Assembly: GCA_030533445.1 (NCBI GenBank)
Contig: CM060068.1
Location: forward strand, 11,747,479 to 11,811,478
Origin: Cyprinodon diabolis
Lineage: Eukaryota; Chordata; Actinopteri; Cyprinodontiformes; Cyprinodontidae
DNA: 64,000 nucleotides
Reading direction: 5' to 3'
The notes under the pieces were generated by a model. It did no database searches, was not told the DNA's origin, and saw only the letters and a program-made list of their open reading frames with translations. The number at the start of each line of letters is the position of its first letter. The first letter of the stretch is position 1. This document shows, piece after piece, positions 24,901-36,132 of the stretch. The translations under genes were made by a program, and so were the position numbers.

Positions 24901-26070
24901 TGAGCATTTGCGATGTTATTATTTGTTACTTTATAGGAACACAAACTACTGTAGGTAATGAGCGCTTATTTTAATATGACATAATAATAAAATGACCTTC
25001 AGTATCCAGCATATGTACTGGTTCTGACCAAATATTTTCTTTTTATAGTGGATCTTTGTATTAGGGATAACTAGGATCATACAAAATTGGTTTGTTCTCT
25101 ACTTCCTAAATAAGCAACTTTTTGTACATGGCTGCAATAACAGGTTTGTTCTGAAGTTGTAAGATGCACCCTTGGAAATTGTTGTGACTTGATTTGACAA
25201 TTCTTTTAAGCCTTTCAGCTTGGGAATATGCCTTTATAAAATTATGCTCTAATTTTTAGTTATTGATCTGTTGTTACCATATTTTATTTTGATAAATCAG
25301 ATCTTCTCCAATTTCTTTTTCCTGTTTGGTGCGATTGCAATTGCGGATGTTGGCCTGGCCAACTTCGAACCGACTGGAGCGGAGAAGACATACGTGGGCA
25401 GTGATGTTTGGAGGAGTAGCGGGGACTGCACAAGTGCTACGCAGGATGTGTGTGAGTGGGGCAGAGTGGAGTGGTGTAGAGTGGAATGGAGCGGTGACAG
25501 AGAATGCAGAATCTGGAGGTTAGACAGAAATCTCTGAACCAACCTGACTATATGATCTGGTTGACTTGTCTTGCCTTGAAATGACTTGTTTTGTGAACTG
25601 AAGCAATATAAACAAACTGAATTAAAAATAAAATTATTCCATGTTCCGTGAACTTAAAATGCACTTCTTTGGACAGCAGCTGTTCAGTCATGTCATGGAT
25701 TAGCATTTGGGTTCAGGTGTGGTTTATATGGCATTCTTTAAGATGCTATTGTCACTGCCCTTTCACACTTGAAGCATGTACACAGCATAATGCTGCTATT
25801 CCATTGAGTCTAAGTGAGGATGGCCTTTTCAGAGTTTTGCGATGGTCATCCTAACTGTAGCCACAATGTAGATTACCAGAAGTGAGGCTGCTATTCGGTC
25901 ACTGCCACCGGGCCCCTGACCACCAACAGCAGTCAAGGGTAGTGAAGGGTCCTGCCCAAGAACACAACAACTGAGACAGACAAAGAGGATGCTTGAAATG
26001 TCAACTCACCAGTTACAGGGTAAACCAGTACCTCCTGAGCTATTGTTTCCTTAGGCTTAGATTTTAAGAA
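24901..26070. other. Non-coding; GC-richer patch
   Basis: The patch at 25370-25525 contains repeated GGAGTGG/GGAGCGG motifs, and open frames overlap it in three readings. None has a recognisable domain, and the pattern looks like a degenerate purine-rich repeat rather than coding sequence. Confidence 0.3.
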
Positions 26071-26071
26071 A

Positions 26072-26120
26072 GCATCCTTTAAACCTGAGGATTTAAAGGA
26101 TGCTTTAAATCCTCAGGTTT
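26072..26120. other. Overlapping mutually exclusive hairpins
   Basis: One perfect 12-bp stem pairs 26072-26083 (GCATCCTTTAAA) with 26092-26103 across an 8-nt loop. A perfect 18-bp stem pairs 26081-26098 with 26103-26120 across a 4-nt loop. The stems share bases, so only one can form at a time. No gene is seen within 2 kb. Confidence 0.85.
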
Positions 26121-28150
26121 AAGAAGATTCATGGCAAAGGCTTTCATTGTACTGTTTATACTGTTATACTGTTTTTCTACTAATGCTCTTGTGCAAAAAC
26201 CTAAAGACATCACAGAATAACTGATTTTATACTAAAATTAAACTTTACAATTTTATAATGTTGTACTGGTATACTTGATTAGAAAGGTTTTAGTTTGAAG
26301 ATATTTTGTGTAATTTTTTAGGTTTTCTGTGAAAGCACATGCTTAAATCAGTAGATGTCAACCACAGATTCTTGTTAGAACTATAATCACTCCAATTACA
26401 TGTGCTCCAAAGTGACTTTTCCCAGTCATCCGGCCAGGGATTTCTTTACCCATCAATTAGAAATGTCGCTTCTAATCTGAGCAGGCTTCCCAGACACTGG
26501 TCATTTCCCATTAGAGTCATTTTCCCTAGGATCCCATGGAGCGATAGACATCTCCGCAGCTCAATAGAGGAGACGTGGAGGAGACCGTAATTAAAGAGGT
26601 GGCATTTACTCTCAGTCTGGCCCTCTCAGAGATCTGAATCTGCAATTACCTTCCAGAAAATAGCATTGTCAGGACAGGACCCGCGTTAATAATGGGCCCC
26701 ATCTCTGGGGCAGGGTACAGAATGCAATCATTTCCAGTGAAGCTGCAGTTTGATTGTTTATCGCTTTACCAAGGGTTATCAGCCACTCCACTGTAGTGAA
26801 TTTCCACAGAGGGAAAAATCCTGTGGGCCATGAGCAGGCCTGTTTGAGCTTTTTGCTGAGTGGTGAGTAGAGTCATAAAGGATAACTTTTAAAACTGCTC
26901 TCAAATAAGCTGCACCATCATGGATAAATTTCAACAAGCTGTCAGTTCTAAGTCTAACTATCCATAGACCTGTTTCACTTCTTTTTTTACTATTTCCCTA
27001 TTCTTACACACACACATACACACACACAAATCATACTCACTTTCTATTTCATCCACACACTCTCGGCAAGTGCACAGACTCCCAGAAGTCTCTGCCAGCT
27101 CATGCCAGACTTTCCAGATACTTTATCAAGTACATAAGGACCATTTGCACAGAAGGCAATTAAAAGCTTTAGTGGTTCCTGCAGGCAGAGGGGTAGTTTG
27201 GGGGCCCCAGTCGACATATGAGCCAGCACCTTATTGGTGGGGGATGGCTTTGTGCAGCAAAATAGCTTCAGTAATTTATACCAAATAGGCTGCAGGTAGA
27301 GTATGAGAGCCAAGAGGAGCGCATCTGCATTAATCAATATGAAATTATCCTGAATGTAATTTGTGGATGGGCACCAATGCACCTAAGCAGGTGTATTGGT
27401 GCCCAGCTATAGCGAGAAGGGGGACTCTTGCTCATAAATGAGGGAGTGGACACTGTTAAAATCCAGAAACATGATAAAAAGTTCCAAACAAAAGATGGAT
27501 ATAAAAGATTAAAAATTAAGATTGTCACAATACTAAAACTTTCATCTTGATATATCGATACTAAGAAAATACCATTATGTTCCTTTTGAGGGCAGTTTCT
27601 ATTAAAAAGCAAAACAATATTATTGTCACAATACAAAATATTATTAGTATCGCTTTAGTGGAGGTAAAGCCAATACCTAGAACTATATTTATTACTTCTT
27701 AAAAATAAAAGAGTATTCAATTTACAGATGCTAGTTATCTAGCTTTGCAAAACAATCTAGTTCTAAGGAGTATTTATATTCTATAAAAGAAGGTACATCA
27801 AATTTCTTCCTTCACTGGAATATTTTATATCTTATCATTTTTATTTACTATTAGTTTGTATCTGTTTGTATCTATTTACTTTTCACTTTTGTGTTGATAC
27901 ACAAGTTTTCCACTCAGGGTCAAATAAAGGGCTTTCCTACTCCAGATCCCTTTATTTTGCGTAAACATAGTTGTGATCCATGCAAAAAATGTTTATATTT
28001 AGATAATGATCTTATCCTGCATTCAGAAACAGCACTTTTCAGTATCTGTCAATAGTAATATTTAGATTGGTGATCAACTGCAGTCTCTAAGGGGATAGAA
28101 GGAGCAGTGGACAACCCCTGAAGTCTGACTGGGCTTCAGTTTTGTCTCGA
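26121..28150. other. Repeat-poor non-coding, possible regulatory block
   Basis: The stretch 26400-26800 has balanced composition and several motifs of regulatory type (CATCAATTAGAAATG, CCATTAGAGTCATT, CCGTAATTAAAG). A CA-rich simple repeat lies at 27006-27027. Two direct copies of TTGTCACAATAC occur at about 27522 and 27622, probably MITE debris. No exons were recognised. Confidence 0.3.
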
Positions 28151-28412
28151 TTTAGCTGAAGAATATTTTGTCACATCCATGCATTGATTTCTTCTATGCA
28201 TTAACCTCGCACCTGAATGGGTTCATAGCCACCTGGTGACATTGTATTATTTTTTGGTACTCGCCGATACTGATACCACCATTTTAGTGCAGTATCGGGG
28301 CCCTGCCCGATAATGATTTTTATAAAAATCACTAGAAAAAACAGGCACTTTGTCACACATTTACCATAAGCAAAGGCCAGAAAACACTTTCAAACTGGAG
28401 ACCTGTGTTTGT

Positions 28413-29420
28413 CTAATAGCCACTGTAGGGAGGAAATCTTCTGTTTGCATGCAGGCCTCTGTTTGGATGGTGGTTTCCATGTCTGGGGAGGCCTTGGCTC
28501 ATGTACAGTCCTGCCTCTCGATGGTGGCTTGTATGCAGATGATGGCCAGCATTTATGTAGACGCTTGGGTTTGCGTTGAGGCCTCCGTTTGGATTCTGTC
28601 TCCTGTTTTCATGGTGGGGGCCTCTAACTGTGGAACCACATCTGTTTCTTTGAGGCCTGTTTTGCATGGGGGCCTCTTTTTGACTGGGAGCTTCAACTTT
28701 CATGGACTCCTCTGTTTGTGAGGAAGCTTCATGATGTTCTTTTTTCAAAGAAAGTTTCAACTCTGCTGTCAATTGTGAGACTTGACTCTTCAGAGATTTG
28801 ACCAATTCCTCCTGTTCCTTGAGTCTGGAGTCATTTTCAGGTTTAGTCTTCCGCTGTTCCTCATATATGACCCTCAGCTCTCGTTCTTCTACCAAAGCCT
28901 CTGCCAGCTTCCCTTCTCTACAGGCGTTTTTCTCAGCCTGCCTCTTAAGGAAGGCAAGTTCATGCAGGACACTGAAGCACACTGTAACTGTGGAAATGCG
29001 TGGTAACTTTGACACATGTGTAGGCTGGGTTACAGTGAATGGTTCCTGCTTCTCCTCTTTCTCTTCACTTTTGAGTCTCATGCGACGTTCACGTTCTAAA
29101 CTTTTTTCCAGTTCTGCGATTTGTTCCATCTTAGCTTTGCAGTCAACCTGAAACTCGATTCTTCGTTCTCTCTCCTCATGCAGATCACAAGTCCTCTCGT
29201 GCAGCTCTTTTTTTAGAGCAGTAACCTGCTGAGTGAGATCGTTGATATGTTTGATAGCCTCTTCGATGCGCATCAAGCAAGGTGTCATCGTAACCGCTGA
29301 TGCATGGCGTGGCATCCTGTTGCTTTGATAGAACTTGGGGCGGTCAATATCAGTTTTTCTTTTGGCCCCAGTGTGCCATGGCTTTCTCTTGTTTTTATCT
29401 GGTTTGATGATATTAAACAT
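28413..29420 (-). CDS. Unrecognised coiled-coil protein, single exon
   Basis: An uninterrupted frame of 335 codons from the ATG at 29420 (good context, A at -3; the open frame extends upstream to 29483 with another ATG). I do not recognise the protein. Residues about 50-130 and 165-235 are heptad-like, charged coiled coil, for example LEKSLERERRMRLKSEE and KEQEELVKSLKSQVSQL. No membrane segment or signal peptide is visible. The last ~85 residues are low-complexity, rich in Asn, His, Arg and Gly, with repeated GL-x-A-N and GL-x-x-x motifs that reflect a degenerate GGCCTC-containing DNA repeat. There are no introns, so it could be a retrocopy, a transposon-borne gene or a chance ORF. It lies between two pieces that look like one hAT element. 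Confidence 0.45.
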   Translation of the reverse strand: MFNIIKPDKNKRKPWHTGAKRKTDIDRPKFYQSNRMPRHASAVTMTPCLMRIEEAIKHINDLTQQVTALKKELHERTCDLHEERERRIEFQVDCKAKMEQIAELEKSLERERRMRLKSEEKEEKQEPFTVTQPTHVSKLPRISTVTVCFSVLHELAFLKRQAEKNACREGKLAEALVEERELRVIYEEQRKTKPENDSRLKEQEELVKSLKSQVSQLTAELKLSLKKEHHEASSQTEESMKVEAPSQKEAPMQNRPQRNRCGSTVRGPHHENRRQNPNGGLNANPSVYINAGHHLHTSHHREAGLYMSQGLPRHGNHHPNRGLHANRRFPPYSGY

Positions 29421-30799
29421 TTTAATCCCAACTGCTGAACACAGAATGCATTTTTTAAAATAGATTAGCTGTTTCTTAAACAATAACTTTCTTCTTTGTT
29501 CGATTTGGGTTATTTTTGGTTTTCTTTTACTGATCAGATAAAAAGTTATTCAAAGAAAAATATATGCTTTAAAATTTAATTGTCCTTGAATATTTTTTAT
29601 GATTTCTCATAGTTTTGTATTTCAGTTTTACAATCAAATATAGACATTTGTAAACATTATTTACCTAAAGTATTACTGTCTTCAAAGACCTCATTACCTA
29701 CCTTATACCACCCAAGAAGATTCAACACTTGCTGGTAGCGATGTTGCTAGGCAACATAAGGTGGATCAGGTATAGTTTCCGTACTACATTTAATACAACA
29801 GCTAAGCCCAAAAGCTCTGAGCTTTTTGAATTTGGGTGAGACTGAGGCCAGCTTGTAATGATTCCTGAAGCAACCTGCACCAGAGTCCAATAGGAAGTGG
29901 ATCAAGACCCTTTCAGCAAGTAAGACTCGATCCAGTTATTTGGTCTGGACCAGATTTTGCTAGGCTTAAATCAGACCTGCACAAAAGATCAGAACCAAGA
30001 GGGAGAAACAAACTCTGGTCGATTTAGCTTAATAGGGCTTATTAGTGCTTTTTATAAAGCTATGTGCCACAGAAAGTGCTTTACAAGAAATCAGCTGATT
30101 ATAACAGACTCTTTCCCTTCTTACCAACCAATAAAGCACATAATCAACAACAACAAAAATAAAAAAAACAGACCATAAATAGATTTATGGAGGAAGAATA
30201 CAGAAGAGATCTTAAAACGGATTCAGAGGATAGCTATCATTTTTTTCTATCTTGTTTGAGAAAATACTCAAGCATAATATCAAACATAGAGGATTTTTTA
30301 AAATGACAATGCACATAACAGAACATTCTAGAATAAGTACGGAAACATCTTTTTAATATGTAGTCCCTCAGGTTATCCTAAAAGATTCAACAAATATAAT
30401 ACAAATACATAAAATTGCAGTTTCTTTTCTTTTTAGAATTATAACTGAAAGTTTATTTATTTCAATAACTCAATTCAATAATGCTCACTTTAGTCCAGCT
30501 CAGTCCATAGATCTCTGATGGGTAACTTTTTCTTTCTATAGTTTCTTCTTCTGCAAATGCTGCAAAGCTGCCTCTCTGACAGTCAATCTCACTCATCTGC
30601 GACTCAGCACCTGTGTCTTACCTTAATACCTTTCCTGTGATAATGCCGCTCTAGAATTAGTGTTATCATTCTTCTATCTCCTATTAAGTGAGATCACATT
30701 GTACAATGTATTTCTAATATGAACTGTTTCACATTAAACACTTACTTTACATACTATTCTCACCAAACTGTGATAACTGTGATTAAATTCAGTGTAAAC

Positions 30800-30882
30800 A
30801 AATGCCATATGTTGCCACCCCTCAAAAATTCCTGCCACCCTCTCGCCACCCCATAAATATTTTTCTAGTTCGCTCCTGGGTA
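30800..30882. repeat. DNA-transposon end fragment
   Basis: The block GTTGCCACCCCTCAAAAATT through CTAGTTCGCTCCTGG resembles the end of a common fish element with a GGGGTGGC-rich subterminus (a related AAGGGTGGCCAG block lies at 53142). It directly abuts the hAT terminus at 30883. Confidence 0.4.
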
Positions 30883-30897
30883 TCGGTGCAACACTAA

Positions 30898-31560
30898 TTG
30901 TAATGTGCAGTTGTTAGTCATCTGCATAGTTATGGTAAGTTATGTTGTTGTTGATTAAGATGTGAATTGCGAGCAACATCTAGATACAGAATAAGAGGGG
31001 CCCTAAAATGGACCCTTGGGGAACGCCACATGTAATTTTTGTGGTCTTTGATGTAAAGTTAACTACTGACATAAACAAGGCCCTGTCTGTTAAGCATGAT
31101 TTAAATGAGTCAATTGCTGTACCAAAATAGCCAACATAGTCGGTGATTAATAAAACTTAGTCTGTACTGTAGTGAAGCCAGACAGGAAGGCATTGAAGCA
31201 AATGGTCATTGTTAGGAAGGATTTCAGCAGTTTAAACACAGCTTTTTCATTCATCTCACTGAAGAACAGTTTGAGATTAACCTGTAGTTCTGCAGCAACA
31301 GCTTGTCCAAATTGCTCTTTTCAACAGCGATTTTATGATTGCTGTTCTCAGCCCCTGTGGAAAAACACCTGACATAATGTTTAATATTTGAGTTAAATGA
31401 GACATTATGACTAGCAAAGCTTTTTAGGAAAAGCTGTGGGTAAAACTTTGAGACAGGAAAATATTTTTTTTTGTAGTTTAATTGGTGAAATTTCAAAATT
31501 TTATCAAGATGGGTTCTAGAGGAAGACAACGTTGGCATTATACTTGATATGGATGTACTG
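30898..31560 (-). mobile_element. L2-clade LINE reverse-transcriptase relic
   Basis: The minus strand encodes a degenerate but unmistakable reverse-transcriptase core: a block like FNAFLSGFTT (consensus FQSGFR) at about 31170-31200, then DSFKSCLTDRA, then ITCGVPKGPF-stop-GPLLF (consensus CGVPQGSILGPLLF) at about 31000-31045, then NITYHNYADD at about 30916-30945 with the catalytic YADD box intact. Stops and small gaps are present. The element is cut off just after YADD where the hAT-like terminus begins, showing that the hAT piece landed in this LINE. It is inactive. Confidence 0.75.
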
Positions 31561-33690
31561 ACTGTCGCTCTAAACTTTTGGGTTTTTCCGGTGAAGAAGT
31601 TATGCTACAGTCAAAGGAGGGTTTCTTAGCCTGTTGACCATGGCAAACATGATGTGAGCATTGTTAATGTTTTCGCTAATGATCTCTGAGAAGGAAGATT
31701 GTCATGTGTTTTTTTTGTAAGTTGTATCTGTGATGTCTCTTTAGATGTTATAGTGAACCTGGAGACCAGGAGAATTAAAGGGCAAAGCAGAGGTAGAGAA
31801 CTATATCTGGTTAATGATTTCAACTTGCATGTCAAATCATTCTGGCTTAAACATGTATATACATTTACTCTTTATCAGACGCTATCGTTGCAAAGTTTAG
31901 AAAATTTCTATAAAAAAAAAATATTTTTTTTTTCGTTATCTTATGCAGGCCAGTTAGTTATATGTCAGCCTGTACATCTAAATTCGGCCAATCACATATC
32001 AACGGTCATCTGTCAATTACATTTTTTCAGTAATAGCATCTTTATTCATATGTCGCAGCTAATATACGCAAGGGTTGAAATAAGAAATAAGAATATTTTA
32101 ATTTACCATTTGGGTTATGTCCCAGTGTTCACAGGGATGGATGTCTGTGTCTTCGGCAGGCGTAGAGCTAACGCAAAACTCTCCTCCTCTTGCATGTTTC
32201 CGCTGTCCATAGCGTTCCTTGACAGTGTCGTTTCTAAGTCACCAATTTAGTGCTACTTGCTCCCAATGTAATTTGCCATTGGGAACCTACCAGCACTAAG
32301 TTACTTACTGGTTAGCAAGATGCTTCAGAGACACCAGCCACAATCAAACTTGTGAACCTTACGCCACAACAATCCCGCCCCCCCTGATAAACGACCAACC
32401 ACATTCACTTTATTCACTCCTGTAAAGTCTTGCACCACTCTGAAAAATTTTGAAATGCAACGGTTGGAACAGCTGTTTCCCTGCAACTTTAAAAATGTGT
32501 TTTTTATGATGCCTCTGTGACAAGACGCTGACACGGAAACCAGGCTTTCAAAAGTAAATAAATATTGGTCAGGCAAAAAAAAATCTTCACACAAAAATCA
32601 CAACGTATTAATTAATTAGTTTCACTATTTAGGTGAATTGCTACAACCTGCATGTTTTTGGATCATGATAAGAATCTACAGATCCTGGGATCCAGATGCA
32701 CCTAGGAGTGGAACCCATTACCTTGTTGCTTAAGGCAAAAAATGCTACAAATCTTTTACAATACAGTCACTTTAAAAGAAAAACATTCTGAAAGATATTA
32801 ATTTAGATATCAATCCTTACTGTTTGTGTTACATTCAACTTAAGAGGGATACATTTTTTAAAGAATACTTTTTTCTGGGCTTGTGCAGCCACAAACCAAA
32901 GCAAAAATGAAGCTGGTAAATGTCTCTTTGTTTGCTGGGAAATAAATCTATTAGCATGTTACTACAGATAAGAATGTCCTTAAAATGACCATGCGCGCAG
33001 GTAGCGATAGTGAGGGTAGTCAGCGGATTTGTTCATTTGCATATCTTTTAATCAATCCAGTTCCAATCTGCATTGAGATGTAAAAGGTAAAGATCATTCT
33101 CTCGTGGTTTCAAACCAATCATTTCCTTGTTCTATATTTGTGGACCTTTGACTCAGTGTGCATGTTGTCAGAGAAGATTTCTTTGAACAAAACATGGTTT
33201 TGTGTCTCTCCTGAGACACACCCAGGCTGCAAGCTTCCAATGTCATTAGTGTCATAGAATAGAGGAAAGACTTAGGACATTCTGGACACCGTCTGGCCCT
33301 TCTTTGGCAGCTGGTGACCTTCCCTGGTCTGTGCACTCCAGCGCTCTCTCTTGCGTCCTTTTTTTTTTTTTGCAGGTTTCAGACAGCACAGCTCTCTTTA
33401 TCACTCGCCAGGATCAGCAATTGCTCACTGACAGTCTCTCAGTGATGCCATGCTGTATCTCCTTAGTCCCCGACTATGTGCTTTGTAAATGCAATACACA
33501 AGCAAGCAATGAATACAAAATAGTAGAGGATAAATGCAGAAAAAAAGTTCAAAGAATTATAAGTACCATAGTAAAGAGGAATTTACTCCATCTAAACGGC
33601 AGTATATGAAACATCTTCTTAACCAAGCGGGTATCAGCAGAGTATATACAAAAGCATATGCTATGTATGAAACTGAAGCTTTAGTTAATA
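31561..33690. other. Non-coding, nothing recognised
   Basis: A 183-codon plus-strand frame (31699-32250) is Phe/Ser/Leu-rich and lacks any domain or Kozak-supported start, so I do not call it. Upstream parts of the LINE at 30898 may extend into 31560-31650. The part 33060-33330 is repeat-free and could be regulatory. Confidence 0.35.
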
Positions 33691-33695
33691 AAAGC

Positions 33696-33742
33696 ATCCA
33701 TCCATCCATCCATCCATCCATCCATCCATCCATCCATCCATC
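33696..33742. repeat. (CATC)n microsatellite
   Basis: About 12 tandem CATC units. In fish such runs often mark the 3' end of a LINE/SINE insertion, but no body of such an element is evident here. Confidence 0.9.
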
Positions 33743-33962
33743 TTACTATGTTCCTTTTTTTGGAGGTTCCAAATTAAAATCTAATCTCAGTCATAAATCC
33801 AAGCTAACTTTTTTGTTGATGTACACATTGAAATGTCCTTATTTTTGAAGAAAAAGCACTGTACTTTTGAACAAAGATAACTTTAAACTAGTCTTAACTT
33901 TAAAGAAATACACACTATATATTGCTAATGTGGTAAATGACTATTCTAGCTGCAAATATCTG

Positions 33963-34688
33963 TGTTGGGATCCTGAGGCTTGCCCACCAGAGGGCACCGA
34001 GGATCCTCTTCTGTTTTTTATTTTCTTTTAGGGACTGGGTTACTGTTGGGATCTGGAGATGTACCACCTTTCTCCAGCAGAGTGCGCCGTGGGTCTCCTG
34101 GGCTGGAGCCCTCCTGCACACCTGGAGCTCGTCTGCTCATCAGGAACCTTCCCTACATAAGCAGCTGCCAGACCTTCCTTCAACGCTGCAGTGTTGACCT
34201 TAGTTTGGTTAGCAAACCTGAGCCTCTGTTACCAGAAATAATCTAAGTCATCTCAAGTGAGAAACCTGATTCTAATCTGCCTCTGTCTTTGCTCACAGGA
34301 AACCTGTCTCAAGTCTGAAGCTCTGGGTGAGCTTAACCTGCCTTCCAGCCCTGGTGAGCCAAACCTGAAGATTCCAGTCTGGATTTTCTCCTGCTGCTCT
34401 TAGAGAAGAGCTGGAAACTCTGATCAAGGTCTGCCATTCAAAGTCAGAAGCTAGACGCTGCTGCTGCTTGTGCACTCTGCTAATCCAACAGTCTCTGGAC
34501 CCAACGGTTCCCTCCCTCACAAGTTAAGCCTGGACTCCTTCAAGACATCAGTGAACCCAACCCGGACCAGTACCTGATCCAGTTCATGTTCTTGTATCAA
34601 TCAAACTTCAATAAACTCTGTTAAACTTTTACTCAGCCTCCGTTTGTGTTCTGCATGTGGGTTTAACCTAAAAAAACTAATCATGACA
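33963..34688 (+). mobile_element. Solo LTR (726 bp) inside Tc1
   Basis: Begins TGTTGGGATCC and ends ATCATGACA, with AATAAA at 34610-34615 about 75 bp from the end. An exact 5-bp TSD, ATCTG, lies at 33958-33962 and 34689-34693. From TGTTGGGATCTGGAG (34044) on, it is clearly related to the LTR at 37983-38698. The first 81 bp are extra and start with a similar TGTTGGGATC, suggesting an internal duplication. No internal retroelement sequence adjoins it. Confidence 0.85.
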
Positions 34689-34941
34689 ATCTGTTTATGT
34701 GTGCAATATCTACATAGGTGTATAGAGGCCCATTTCCAGCAACTATCTTTCCAGTGTTCTAATGGAACAATTTGTTTGCTTATTGGCTCAGAAGGCTAAT
34801 TGATGATTAGATAAACTTGTGCAATCATGTTCATACATCTGAAAACAGTTAATCTCATTACAGAAGCTACAAAACTGACCTTCCTTTGAACAGATTGAGT
34901 TTCTGGAGCATCACATTTGTGGGGTGAATTAAACGATCCAA

Positions 34942-35935
34942 ATGGCCAGAAAAAGATATCTTTCATTTGAAACTCGACAGTCTATTCTTCTTAGAAATGA
35001 AGGCTATTCCATGCGAGAAATTGCTAAGAAATTGAAGATTTCCTACAACGGTGTGTACTACTCCCTTCAGAGGACAGCACAAACAAGCTCTAACCAGAGT
35101 AGAAAAAGAAGTGGGGGGCGGCGTTGCACAACTGAGCAAGAAGATAATTACATTAGAGTCTCTAGTTTGAGAAAAGGACGCCTGACAGGTCCCCAACTGG
35201 CATCTTCATTAAATAGTACCTGCAAAACACCAGTGTAAACATCTACAGTTAAGAGGCGACTGCGGGATTCTGGGCTTCAGGGCAGAGTGGCAAAGAAAAA
35301 GCCATATCTGAGACTGGCCAATAAAAGAAAAAGATTAAGATGGGCAAAAGAACACAGACATTGGACAGAGGAAGACTGGAAAAGGTGTTGTGGACGGATG
35401 AATCCAACTTTGAGGTGTTTGGATCACAAAGAACGTTTGTGAGACGCAGAACAAATTAAAAGATGCTGGAAGAATGCCTGACGCCATCTGTTAAGCATGG
35501 TGGAGGTAATGTGATGGTCTGGGGTTGCTTTGGTGCTGGTAAGGTGGGAGATTTGTACAGGGTAAAAGGGATTCTAAATAAGGAAGGCTATCACTCATTT
35601 TGCAACGCTATGCCATACCCAGTGGACAGCGCTTAATTGGAGCCAATTTCATCCTACAACAGGACAATGACCCTAAACACACCTCCACATTTTGCAAGAA
35701 CTAGCAGAATCAGGCAGCTGGTATTCTATTGGTAATGGAGTGGCCAGCGCAGTCAGCAGATCTGAACCCTATTGAGCTGTTGTGGGAGCAGCTTGACCGT
35801 ATGGTATACAAGAAGTGCCCATCCAACCAATCCAACTTGTGGGAGCTGCTTCTGGAAGCGTGGGGTGCAATTTCTCCACATTACCTCAACAAATTACGGC
35901 TAGAATGCCAAATGTCTGCAATGCTGTAATTGCTG
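34942..35935 (+). pseudogene. Tc1 transposase, broken
   Basis: The N-terminus is intact for 98 codons from the ATG at 34942: MARKRYLSFETRQSILLRNE, then a helix-turn-helix (REIAKKLKISYNGVYYSL) typical of the paired-like DNA-binding domain. The frame stops at 35236. Downstream, catalytic blocks survive in other frames: WTDESNFEVFG at about 35390-35425 (first Asp), QQDNDPKHT at about 35658-35685 (second Asp) and SADLNPIELLWEQLD at 35757-35800 (Glu). All three DDE residues are visible, but frameshifts separate them, so it is non-functional. Confidence 0.8.
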
Positions 35936-36132
35936 CAAATGGAGGATTCTTTGACGAAAGCAAAGTTTGATTTAGAAAAATCTTATTTCAAATACAAATC
36001 ATTATTTCTAACCTTGTCAATGTCTTGACTCTATTTTCTATTCATTTCACAATGTATGATGGTGAATAAGTGTGACTTTTCATGAAAACACAAAATTGTT
36101 TGGGTGACCGCAAACTTTTCAACGGTAGTGTA

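Larger units (their letters stand above)
28256..30897 (-). mobile_element. Possible hAT element split by a 2.5-kb insert
   Basis: At 28256-28315 the DNA reads GTACTCGCCGATACTGATACC and GCAGTATCGGGGCC, sequence typical of the subterminal region of a common fish hAT family. At 30883-30897 the matching terminus TATCGGTGCAACACTAA appears (minus-strand TTAGTGTTGCACCGATA). In the usual element these pieces would be adjacent. The 2.5 kb between them would then be an insertion, and it carries the coiled-coil ORF. No TSD was found for the outer or inner ends, so this is a hypothesis. Confidence 0.35.
33824..36130 (+). mobile_element. Tc1 element relic split by a solo LTR
   Basis: The right end AACGGTAGTG at 36121-36130, followed by TA, is a typical Tc1 terminus, preceded by GTTTGGGTGACCGCAAACTT. 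The left end has lost its terminal repeat, but element sequence starts at about 33824 (CACATTGAAATGTCC). The body continues from 33962 directly to 34694 once the LTR and one copy of ATCTG are removed. Without the LTR the element is about 1.58 kb, the normal Tc1 size. Confidence 0.8.

Noticed and set aside
25271..25542. Overlapping frames in three readings over a purine-rich patch
   Set aside because: Repeated GGAGTGG/GGAGCGG motifs suppress stops in all frames; no domain or splice structure is visible.
31699..32250. 183-codon plus-strand frame
   Set aside because: Phe/Ser/Leu-rich, AT-driven composition with no domain, weak start context and no splice or promoter support.
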